Positions 1 to 5,685 of a stretch of 7,678 nucleotides of DNA are shown here, piece after piece. The stretch's first letter is position 1; each line of letters opens with the position of its first letter. The notes below the pieces were generated by a model, which worked only from the letters and a program-made list of their open reading frames with translations, ran no database searches and had not been told where the DNA came from. The translations under genes were made by a program, and so were the position numbers. Location: positions 1 to 7,678 of the forward strand of contig CAZKTU010000284.1 in assembly GCA_964555675.1 (NCBI GenBank). The letters run 5' to 3'. This DNA is from CAIWXH01 sp964555675. GTDB lineage: Bacteria; Chloroflexota; Chloroflexia; Chloroflexales; Chloroflexaceae.

Positions 1-714
1 CGCACCGCCGAGCTGGCGGCCAAGAACCGCGAGCTCGAAGTCTTCGCCTACTCGGTCTCGCACGACCTGAAGGCGCCGCTGCGCGGCATCGACGGCTACA
101 GCCGGCTGCTGCAAGAGGACTTCGCCGGCAGGCTCGACGGCGATGGGCCCTACTATATCGAGATGATCCGCGCGGCCACCGCCAGCATGGGCCAGCTGAT
201 CGACGACCTGCTGGCCTACTCGCGGGTCGAGCGGCGGGCCCTACGGGTCACCGGCCTGGCCCTGCGCCCCCTGGTCGAGCAGGTGGCGGCCGAGTACGCC
301 GATCTGCTGGCCGAGGCCGGGGCGCAGCTCAGCATCGACCTGCCCGAGCTGAGCGTCCTGGCCGAGGAGGAAGGGCTGGCCCAGAGTTTGCGCAATCTGG
401 TCGAGAACGCCGTAAAATTCAGTCGTGACGTGGCGGCCCCGCAGATCGACATCGGCGGCGAAGCCCAGGGCGACACCTGCCTGCTCTGGGTGCGCGACAA
501 CGGCATCGGTTTTGCGATGGAGTACCACGACCGCATCTTCGATCTTTTCCAGCGCCTGCACCGGGCCGAAGAGTATCCTGGCACCGGGATCGGTCTGGCG
601 ATTGTGCGCAAGGCCGTCGAGCGCATCGGCGGCGCGGTCTGGGCCGAGAGCGCGCCCGGCGCGGGCGCGACCTTCTATCTGCGCCTCCCGCGCGAGCCAT
701 CGGAGGGTCTATGA
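1..714 (+). CDS. Sensor histidine kinase, C-terminal part (5' end outside window)
   Basis: The reading frame is open from base 1, so the sensory N-terminus is missing; 237 residues remain. They show a complete kinase core. The HisKA dimerisation helix has the H-box SHDLKAPLR (predicted phospho-acceptor His at visible residue 21), and the HATPase domain has the N-box NLVENAVKF (Asn about 136), G1 DNGIGF (about 166-171), an F-box FDLFQRLH and G2 GTGIGLAI (about 194-201). By family knowledge it autophosphorylates on His and passes the phosphate to a receiver Asp. The H-box wording resembles the phytochrome/Cph1-type HisKA group, which fits the Rcp1-like regulator immediately downstream, but whether the missing part is a phytochrome, PAS or GAF sensor cannot be seen. 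The stop codon overlaps the next start (ATGA), indicating translational coupling. The kinase assignment is secure; the signal is unknown. Confidence 0.95.
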   Translation, partial: RTAELAAKNRELEVFAYSVSHDLKAPLRGIDGYSRLLQEDFAGRLDGDGPYYIEMIRAATASMGQLIDDLLAYSRVERRALRVTGLALRPLVEQVAAEYADLLAEAGAQLSIDLPELSVLAEEEGLAQSLRNLVENAVKFSRDVAAPQIDIGGEAQGDTCLLWVRDNGIGFAMEYHDRIFDLFQRLHRAEEYPGTGIGLAIVRKAVERIGGAVWAESAPGAGATFYLRLPREPSEGL

Positions 715-1130
715 TCCGCACCATCCTGCTGATCGAGGACAACCCCATGGACCTCGATCTTACCAGACGGGCCTTCGTGCGCCGCCGCCTCGCCAACCCG
801 CTGCTGGTCGCTCGCGACGGGGCCGAGGCGATCGCCCTCATCGAGGGCTGGCAGCCCGAGGTGCCGCCGCCGGCGATCGTGCTGCTCGACCTGAAGCTGC
901 CCAAAGTCGACGGCCTCGAGGTGCTGCGGCGCCTGCGCGCCCACCCCCACCTCGGCACCGTGCCCGTGGTCATTCTGACCACCTCGACCGAGGACCAGGA
1001 TGTACACGCGGCCTACAGGCTCGGCGCCAACTCATACATCGTCAAGCCGGTGGACTTCGACAAGTTTGTGGCTGTAGTCAATCAGATCGATCTCTATTGG
1101 CTAGTCCTGAACCACCCGGCGCAGCAGTGA
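711..1130 (+). CDS. Single-domain response regulator (Rcp1-like)
   Basis: This 139-residue protein is a receiver domain with no output domain. It has the acidic pair E9-D10, the phospho-acceptor D60 in LLDLKLP, the switch Thr at 90/91 (ILTTS) and the conserved K112 in the VKPVD motif, so it should be phosphorylatable. Its length and the loop before the phospho-acceptor (PEVPPPAIVLLD) resemble Rcp1-type regulators that pair with phytochrome-like kinases. It starts within the kinase stop codon (ATGA, 4-base overlap) with GGAGG at 702-706 only 4 bases from the ATG, so its translation is probably coupled to the kinase. The kinase just upstream is the likely phosphodonor. It may act by protein-protein contact or pass phosphate onward to the first receiver of the next gene product; that is inference. 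Confidence 0.95.
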   Translation: MIRTILLIEDNPMDLDLTRRAFVRRRLANPLLVARDGAEAIALIEGWQPEVPPPAIVLLDLKLPKVDGLEVLRRLRAHPHLGTVPVVILTTSTEDQDVHAAYRLGANSYIVKPVDFDKFVAVVNQIDLYWLVLNHPAQQ

Positions 1131-1148
1131 TGCTGCGGAGGCAACCCC

Positions 1149-2546
1149 ATGCGCGTGCTCTACGTTGAAGACAACCGACTCGACGCCGATCTGACCCGCC
1201 GGGCCCTCAAGCGCAGCGCGTTCCCCATCGACCTCGAGATCGTCACCACCTGGGCGGCGGCGATGGAGCGGCTGGTCGATCCCCAGTACGACCTGGTGCT
1301 GACCGACATCAACCTCCCCGACGGGGATGGCATCCGTCTGCTCGACCATATCAGGGGGCGCAACCTGCCCGTGGCGGTGGTGGTGATCACCGGGCTCGAC
1401 GAGGAAGCCGCGGCCGTCTCGGCCCTGCGGGCCGGCGCCGACGACTTTGTGATCAAGCGCGACAACTACCTGGCCCGCCTGCCCGCCATGCTCGGCGACG
1501 CCCTGGCCCGCAGCCGGCTGCTGCTGGCGCGGCGCGCCGAGCGCCTGCGGGTCCTAGGCCTGGGCCTGAGCAGCGCCGAGCACGCCCAGATCGCCCGACA
1601 CCTCGACCGTTACGCCCCCCACATCAGCATCGAGGCCATCGCCGACCTGCGGGCCCACCTGGCCGGCCAGAATCTGCCCGAGGCGCCGTACGACGTCGCC
1701 CTGGTGGGCGACGAGTCGCCGCTCTATGGGATCGAGGGCCTCAAGCTGGTGCGCCACGAGCTGGGCCTGGGCATCCCTGTGGTGATCCTGGCCGACCAGG
1801 GCGCCGCCGACTTCGCGCTACAGGCCATCCGCCTCGGGGCGGCCGAGTATGTGGTGCGCCACCCGGCCTACCTCAACCACCTGCCCGCCATCCTCGAGAA
1901 GTGCCACGGCGAGAGCCGCCGCGAGCGGCTCATGCTCGAGCTGCGCACCGCCAACGCCAGCCTCGAGCTGGCCTACGATAGCACCCTCGAGGGCTGGGCC
2001 AGGGCCCTCGAGCTGCGCGATCACGAGACCGAGGGCCACTCGTGGCGCGTGACCGAGCTGACCATGCGTATGGCCGTCGCGGCCGGGCTGCCCAACCACG
2101 AGCTGCCCCACATCAGGCGCGGGGCCCTGCTCCACGACATCGGCAAGATGGGCGTGCCCGACGCGATCTTGCGCAAGCCGGGGCCGCTCGACGACGACGA
2201 GTGGACGATCATGCGCCGCCACCCGACCTACGCCTACGAGCTGCTGCGCCCGATCAGCTTCCTCGCGCCGGCCCTAGCCATCCCCTGGTGCCACCACGAG
2301 CGCTGGGACGGCGCCGGCTACCCGCGGGGCCTGGAAGGCGAGGCGATCCCCCTGGCGGCCCGGCTCTTCGCCGTGGTCGATGTCTGGGACGCGGTCACCA
2401 GCGAGCGGCCCTACCGCGGCGCCCTCTCGAACGAGCAGGCCCTGGCGATCATCAAGGCGGGCGACGGCAGCCACTTCGATCCGCGGGCGGTGGCCCTGTT
2501 CCTCGCCCTCAGACACTGGGAGCAGCCCGACCTCAGCGCTTCCTGA
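1149..2546 (+). CDS. Response regulator with HD-GYP cyclic-di-GMP phosphodiesterase domain (REC, pseudo-REC, HD-GYP)
   Basis: This cytosolic protein has 465 residues. Residues 1-120 form an intact receiver (E7-D8, D53, T81, K103). Residues about 134-250 form a second receiver-like fold that has lost these residues (see findings). A helical linker at about 250-290 leads to an HD-GYP domain from about 285 to 455. That domain carries the full signature: H297, HDIGK at 329-333, H358, HHERWDGAGYP at 382-392, and D411 in VVDVWDAVTSERPYR. By family knowledge HD-GYP enzymes hydrolyse cyclic-di-GMP with a bi- or trinuclear metal centre, affecting motility, biofilm or development. The start is supported by GGAGG at 1137-1141, 7 bases from the ATG, and the gene lies 18 bases after the single-domain regulator, so the three genes are probably co-transcribed. 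No GGDEF cyclase is present in the window. Confidence 0.95.
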   Translation: MRVLYVEDNRLDADLTRRALKRSAFPIDLEIVTTWAAAMERLVDPQYDLVLTDINLPDGDGIRLLDHIRGRNLPVAVVVITGLDEEAAAVSALRAGADDFVIKRDNYLARLPAMLGDALARSRLLLARRAERLRVLGLGLSSAEHAQIARHLDRYAPHISIEAIADLRAHLAGQNLPEAPYDVALVGDESPLYGIEGLKLVRHELGLGIPVVILADQGAADFALQAIRLGAAEYVVRHPAYLNHLPAILEKCHGESRRERLMLELRTANASLELAYDSTLEGWARALELRDHETEGHSWRVTELTMRMAVAAGLPNHELPHIRRGALLHDIGKMGVPDAILRKPGPLDDDEWTIMRRHPTYAYELLRPISFLAPALAIPWCHHERWDGAGYPRGLEGEAIPLAARLFAVVDVWDAVTSERPYRGALSNEQALAIIKAGDGSHFDPRAVALFLALRHWEQPDLSAS

Positions 2547-3651
2547 AGAGGAAGAGATACTCGTGGCGGAAGACGTAGAAGCCGCCCACGAGGGCCCTGT
2601 AGCGCCACAGCTCTTTCTGGCTGCGCTTGCCGGCCGTGCCGTTGATATCCTTGACGACGATGCTCTTCAGCAGGAACCCCTGCTCTTGTACGGCCTGCAT
2701 GGCCATGAAGCCGAGGGGGACCCACTCGCCGCGGGCGTACTTGTCGCCGATCACCAGGGCCAGGTAGCGCCCCCGCTCGAGGGCCGCGCCGACGTTGGCC
2801 ACCACGCGGCTGAGGCCCGTGAGAAAGCCCTCGACCGAGGCGGCATTCGAGAGGTCGCGGGGGTCCTCGCTGAAGCGGATGATGTCGTGGTAGGGCGGGT
2901 GGAGCAGGGCGAGCTGGGCCGAGGCGGCGCCCTGGGCGGCCAGGAGGGCCCGGAAGTCGGTCTCGGCGCTGTCGCCGGCGACGACCTGGCTGGCCACGCC
3001 GTGACGGTTGGGCTCGTTGCGCACCACGGCGCGGGCCCGCTCGACGACGGCGGGCTGCAGCTCGACCCCGAGGGTGTTGCGGCCCAGGCGCTGGCCCTCG
3101 ATCAGGGTCGTGCCCGAGCCGGCGAAGGGGTCGATCACCCAGTCGCCGCGGCGGGTGTAGCGGCGCATCAGCTGGTTGGGGATCTGGGGGATGAAGTTGC
3201 CCCAGTAGTCGGCGCTGTGGGCGCCGCTGCTGTCGCGGCGCTCGATCAGCCAGAGGCTGTCGGTCAGAATGTCGTCGTAGGCCTTCCAGCGGTTGAGGTC
3301 GATCTCGTTGATCGCCGCGGTGCGCTCGCCGCGGGCGGCCTTGCCCAGGCGCTCGGCGTAGTAGCGGGCCCGCTCGAGGGTCAGGGCCGCGCCGATCTGC
3401 TCGAGCTCGGCCAGCAGCAGGCCCTCGGGGAAGATCACCGCGTCGTCTGTGGGCGCGGCCCAGAGCTCGCCGCCCGGTCGGGTCGCCTGCCGCAGCCCGT
3501 CGAGGCCCGCGCGCAGGCTGCTCAGGTCGGGGCTGGCCGAGAGGGCGCCCAGGGCCTCGATCAGGGCCGTCCGGCGCAGACGCAGGGGCGGGCCAGCGCC
3601 ATGCTCGGCGCCGTCGGGGGCTGCCGGTGAGGGCGGCTCAGCAATCGCCAT
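2533..3651 (-). CDS. DNA methyltransferase, N6_N4_Mtase family (N4-cytosine or N6-adenine), apparently solitary
   Basis: This 372-residue protein has amino-methyltransferase motifs in the order X, I, II, III, IV. Motif X-like FIPQIPNQLMRRYT is at about 153-166, the SAM-binding motif DPFAGSGTT at 174-182, the acidic motif II GVELQP at 195-200, AGDS at about 225-228, and the catalytic HPPYHDII at 251-258. The C-terminus ends in HEYLFLFRK (363-371), typical of the family. It should transfer a methyl group from SAM to an exocyclic amine of A or C in DNA. The first ~145 residues have no motif I recognise, and the target sequence cannot be read. No restriction enzyme or specificity subunit is adjacent, so an orphan role is likely; a non-DNA substrate is less likely. 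The ATG is supported by GAGGAG just upstream (8-base spacing) and a promoter at 3689-3697. The last 14 bases overlap the convergent HD-GYP gene. Confidence 0.9.
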   Translation of the reverse strand: MAIAEPPSPAAPDGAEHGAGPPLRLRRTALIEALGALSASPDLSSLRAGLDGLRQATRPGGELWAAPTDDAVIFPEGLLLAELEQIGAALTLERARYYAERLGKAARGERTAAINEIDLNRWKAYDDILTDSLWLIERRDSSGAHSADYWGNFIPQIPNQLMRRYTRRGDWVIDPFAGSGTTLIEGQRLGRNTLGVELQPAVVERARAVVRNEPNRHGVASQVVAGDSAETDFRALLAAQGAASAQLALLHPPYHDIIRFSEDPRDLSNAASVEGFLTGLSRVVANVGAALERGRYLALVIGDKYARGEWVPLGFMAMQAVQEQGFLLKSIVVKDINGTAGKRSQKELWRYRALVGGFYVFRHEYLFLFRKR

Positions 3652-3688
3652 CGGGAAGGCTCCTCAACTCGGGGCGAACACCGACGCT

Positions 3689-3697
3689 ATTGTAACA
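3689..3697 (-). promoter_or_regulatory. Extended -10 promoter of the methyltransferase gene
   Basis: Reading the minus strand, TGTTACAAT gives TACAAT (5 of 6 to TATAAT) preceded by TGn. A weak -35-like ATGGCA (4 of 6) lies 18 bases upstream of the hexamer, overlapping the inverted repeat at 3709-3732. The expected start site is near 3682, giving an untranslated leader of about 30 bases. Assigned by pattern only. Confidence 0.55.
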
Positions 3698-3708
3698 CAG
3701 GGTTGCCA

Positions 3709-3732
3709 TTCATGCCATAGGCAAGGCATGAA
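3709..3732. repeat. 8-bp perfect inverted repeat in the divergent promoter region
   Basis: TTCATGCC (3709-3716) and GGCATGAA (3725-3732) are exact reverse complements around an 8-base spacer. The repeat sits in the 206-base spacer between the methyltransferase and permease genes and overlaps the probable -35 region of the methyltransferase promoter. This is where a dimeric repressor could bind. No regulator gene is adjacent, so the operator role is conjecture. Confidence 0.4.
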
Positions 3733-3806
3733 GTCGCAGCAAGTGTAAGGGCATGTGTAATCCACTTTAGCCAGGCATCGCGGCGCGGGCAGGGGCAGAG
3801 TTTCCC

Positions 3807-3835
3807 TTGACAGGTGGGGCGAAGCGCGGCATGAT
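3807..3835 (+). promoter_or_regulatory. Promoter of the permease gene (TTGACA, 17-base spacer, CATGAT)
   Basis: A perfect -35 hexamer TTGACA occupies 3807-3812. After 17 bases, CATGAT (3830-3835) matches TATAAT at 4 of 6 positions. Transcription would begin near 3842, just before the Shine-Dalgarno AAGGAG at 3846-3851. This placement argues against using the in-frame TTG at 3807 as the start, since it lies inside the -35 element. Confidence 0.6.
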
Positions 3836-3857
3836 GCCCGCAACGAAGGAGCGACAT

Positions 3858-5107
3858 GTGAGCAGTATCGAGGAGAGTCGGCCGGCGTCCGGCGCCGCCC
3901 CCGCCGCGAAGTCGCGCGCCGGCCTGCTGCGCCGCGCGGCCCCGCTGGTCTTCACCGCCCTGCTGCTGGGGCTGATCTGGGTGGCCGCCGACGTGGCCGT
4001 GCCGCCGGCCCTCGCACCCTGGACAGGGCGGCTCCAGGGGTTCGTGACCGTCTTCCTGGGGATTTTCATCGAGGCCCTGCCCTTCCTCATGGCGGGCGTG
4101 CTGGTCTCCTCGGCCATCCATCTCTTCGTCAGCCCGACGACCGTGCAGCGCCTCTCGCCGCGCAACCCCGTGGCCGCGGCCCTCATGGGCTCGTGCCTGG
4201 GGCTGGCCTTCCCCGTGTGCGAGTGCGGCTCCATCCCGGCGGCCCGCCGCCTGATGAGCAAGGGCGCCGCCATGCCGGCCGGCATCGCCTTCGCCCTCGC
4301 CGCCCCGGTGGTCAACCCGGTGGTGCTGATCTCGACCTTCGTCGCCTTCGGCAGCTGGCAGATGGTGGCCTGGCGCGCCGGCCTGACCGTGCTGATCGCC
4401 ACCGTGGTCGCCCTCGTGGTCGGCGTCGCCCCGCGCCGCGAGCTCGTCCTGGCGCCCGGCGTCGACGCCGATGAGCACGACCATCACGGCCACGACCATC
4501 ACGGCCACGACCATCACNNNNNNNNNNNNNNNNNNNNNNNNNNNNNNNNNNNNNNNNNNNNNNNNNNNNNNNNNNNNNNNNNNNNNNNNNNNNNNNNNNN
4601 NNNNNNNNNNNNNNNNNCGACGCCGATGAGCACGACCATCACGGCCACGACCATCACGGCCACGACCATCACCACGCTGGGCCAGAGGACACCGGCGCCC
4701 TGAGCTCGATCAGCCGCATCCTGGCCCACGCCCACGGCGAGCTGTTCGAGATGACGCGCTACCTGATCGCCGGGGCCCTGCTGGCGGCCACCCTGCAGAC
4801 CGTCGTGCCCCAGCAGCCCCTGCTGGCCCTGGGCGACGGGCCGCTGATCTCGGTGCTGGTGCTGATGGGGCTGGCCGTGTTGCTCTCGATCTGCTCGACC
4901 GTCGACTCATTCATCGCCCTCTCGTTCGTCAACAGCTTCACCCCGGGCGCGGTCCTGGCCTTCTTGGTCTTCGGGCCGATGATCGACATCAAGAGCACCC
5001 TGATGCTGTCCAGCACCTTCACCCGGCGCACCGTGGCGGTGATCATCCTGCTCTGCGCCCAGCTGACCCTGCTCGCCGGGGTGGTCGTCAATCTGTTCTT
5101 CTCTTAG
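3858..5107 (+). CDS. ArsP/DUF318 (YraQ/YcgR-like) permease with His-rich loop; one gene interrupted by an assembly gap
   Basis: This is a multi-pass membrane protein of the ArsP_1 (DUF318) permease family. The N-terminal half has about four hydrophobic segments and the family Cys motif CECGSIP (C121, C123) followed by GIAFALAAPVVNPV. The C-terminal half, after the gap, has LLSICSTVDSFIALSF and FLVFGPMIDIKS, the matching second family signature. Between them lies a hydrophilic loop with His-Asp-His-His-Gly repeats (4476-4517 and 4631-4675). As deposited, the frame shifts across 100 Ns. Merging the two identical 55-base flanks removes 155 bases and gives a continuous 364-residue protein. The start is GTG at 3858, with AAGGAG 6 bases upstream; the ATG at 3856 is followed at once by TGA. 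Characterised relatives export organoarsenicals (ArsP), but many members have no known substrate; the His loop hints at a divalent metal. No YcgQ partner is adjacent. Confidence 0.85.
4463..4517 (+). repeat. 55-base direct repeat, left copy, flanking the gap
   Basis: These 55 bases are identical to 4618-4672 and abut the N run. They contain the 15-base unit CACGACCATCACGGC at 4476-4490 and 4491-4505 and a 12-base partial copy at 4506-4517, encoding His-Asp-His-His-Gly. The two copies are most likely one genomic sequence represented at both contig ends rather than a true duplication. Confidence 0.9.
4518..4617. other. Assembly gap of exactly 100 Ns
   Basis: All bases from 4518 to 4617 are N. 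Exactly 100 is a conventional placeholder for a gap of unknown length, so the number says nothing about real distance. The gap lies within the His-rich repeat of the permease gene, and the sequence on each side is the same for 55 bases. Confidence 0.99.
4618..4672 (+). repeat. 55-base direct repeat, right copy, flanking the gap
   Basis: This is an exact copy of 4463-4517, beginning at the first base after the Ns. Its His-coding frame (gac at 4619) continues without interruption through the C-terminal permease segments to the TAG at 5105-5107. The left copy uses a different frame relative to window coordinates (gac at 4464). The offset of 155 bases explains why the gene looks frameshifted. Confidence 0.9.
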
Positions 5108-5205
5108 ATTCGCTCGCAACAATTGGCGGGGCCGGTCGTCGTATGGGCAGGAGAGACGACCCGAGGCAGCCGATGGGGCGGCCCGCAACGATAAGGAGCA
5201 GAACT

Positions 5206-5487
5206 ATGGACAATCGACTGGTGCGCAGCGCGTCGGACCGCATGATCGGCGGCGTCTGTGGCGGCCTGGCCCGTTACTTCGGCATCGACGCCACGGTGGT
5301 CCGCCTGGTGTTTGTGCTGGCCGTGCTCAGCGGCCTGAGCCCGCTGATCTACCTGATCCTCTGGATCGTGATGCCCCAGGAGGGCGCGGCCCAGCCCGCC
5401 CCCAGCCTGCAGAGCCCGGCCCAGGCGGCCGACCCCACCGGCGAGTGGAAGTTCGACCCCTACACGGGCCAGGAGGTCAAGCGCTAA
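5206..5487 (+). CDS. Small PspC-domain membrane protein
   Basis: This 93-residue protein is a PspC domain with a short polar tail. The family opening RLVRSASDRMIGGVCGGLARYFGID is at residues 4-28, followed by TVVRLVFVLAVL, and a hydrophobic stretch covers about 33-56 (LIYLILWIVMP), giving one or a hairpin membrane segment. The tail, about 60-93, is Pro/Ala/Gln-rich and ends in FDPYTGQEVKR. PspC proteins in enterobacteria take part in the phage-shock membrane-stress response, but stand-alone short PspC proteins are common in other phyla and their role is mostly unknown. The start at 5206 is preferred over an upstream in-frame ATG at 5143 because AAGGAG (5193-5198) lies 7 bases before it and the conserved domain begins right there. 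No PspA gene is nearby. A strong terminator follows. Confidence 0.9.
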   Translation: MDNRLVRSASDRMIGGVCGGLARYFGIDATVVRLVFVLAVLSGLSPLIYLILWIVMPQEGAAQPAPSLQSPAQAADPTGEWKFDPYTGQEVKR

Positions 5488-5517
5488 CTGAGCGGGCGAA
5501 GGCCCGGAGCGCGTACT

Positions 5518-5550
5518 GCCGGCCCGACGGATTATCTCCGTCGGGCCGGC
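5518..5550 (+). terminator. Hairpin terminator after the PspC gene
   Basis: GCCGGCCCGACGGA (5518-5531) and TCCGTCGGGCCGGC (5537-5550) form a perfect 14-bp GC-rich stem around the loop TTATC. The following TTGCATTT is only a weak T-run. The position, 30 bases after the stop codon, fits an intrinsic terminator separating PspC from the GAPDH gene. Confidence 0.8.
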
Positions 5551-5632
5551 TTGCATTTCCCCCGGGTTGGCTCCGGTGAAGGGAGCGCAACGCGACCTTC
5601 ACGCCTCGGCGGCCCCCGAAGCCGGTAAGCGG

Positions 5633-5641
5633 TGTTATACT
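5633..5641 (+). promoter_or_regulatory. Extended -10 promoter of the GAPDH gene
   Basis: TGTTATACT contains TATACT (5636-5641; 5 of 6 to consensus) with the TGn extension. I see no good -35 hexamer 16-18 bases upstream. The expected start site near 5648 leaves a leader of about 38 bases before the ATG at 5686. The placement makes translation from the upstream GTG at 5632 impossible on this transcript. Confidence 0.6.
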
Positions 5642-5685
5642 TTGCCCGCAAGCCCGGCCGGATCCGCAACGAAAGGAACTTCACC

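Noticed and set aside
2380..3630. Long plus-strand open frame of 416 codons
   Set aside because: It runs antisense to the methyltransferase, has low-complexity Ala/Gly/Val-rich translation without motifs, and starts inside the HD-GYP gene. High GC content keeps such frames open.
3807..3857. Upstream TTG start for the permease
   Set aside because: It lies in the -35 hexamer and has no ribosome-binding site; GTG at 3858 has AAGGAG 6 bases upstream.
3687..4517. Minus-strand frame of 276 codons (and its continuation beyond the gap)
   Set aside because: It is the shadow of the permease; its N-terminal MVVAVMVV repeat is just the His repeat read on the other strand.
4476..4675. CRISPR-like or satellite array
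   Set aside because: The 15-base units are contiguous, in frame and coding; there are no spacers.
4751..5107. Separate small membrane protein gene of 118 residues
   Set aside because: It is the C-terminal half of the permease: the same frame is open upstream through the His-rich repeat to the gap edge, and it carries the second DUF318 signature.
5143..5205. Upstream ATG start for the PspC protein
   Set aside because: The extra 21 residues are basic and non-conserved, and the strong Shine-Dalgarno belongs to the ATG at 5206.
5632..5685. Upstream GTG start for GAPDH
   Set aside because: It overlaps the -10 element; the Rossmann-fold sequence begins at the ATG at 5686.
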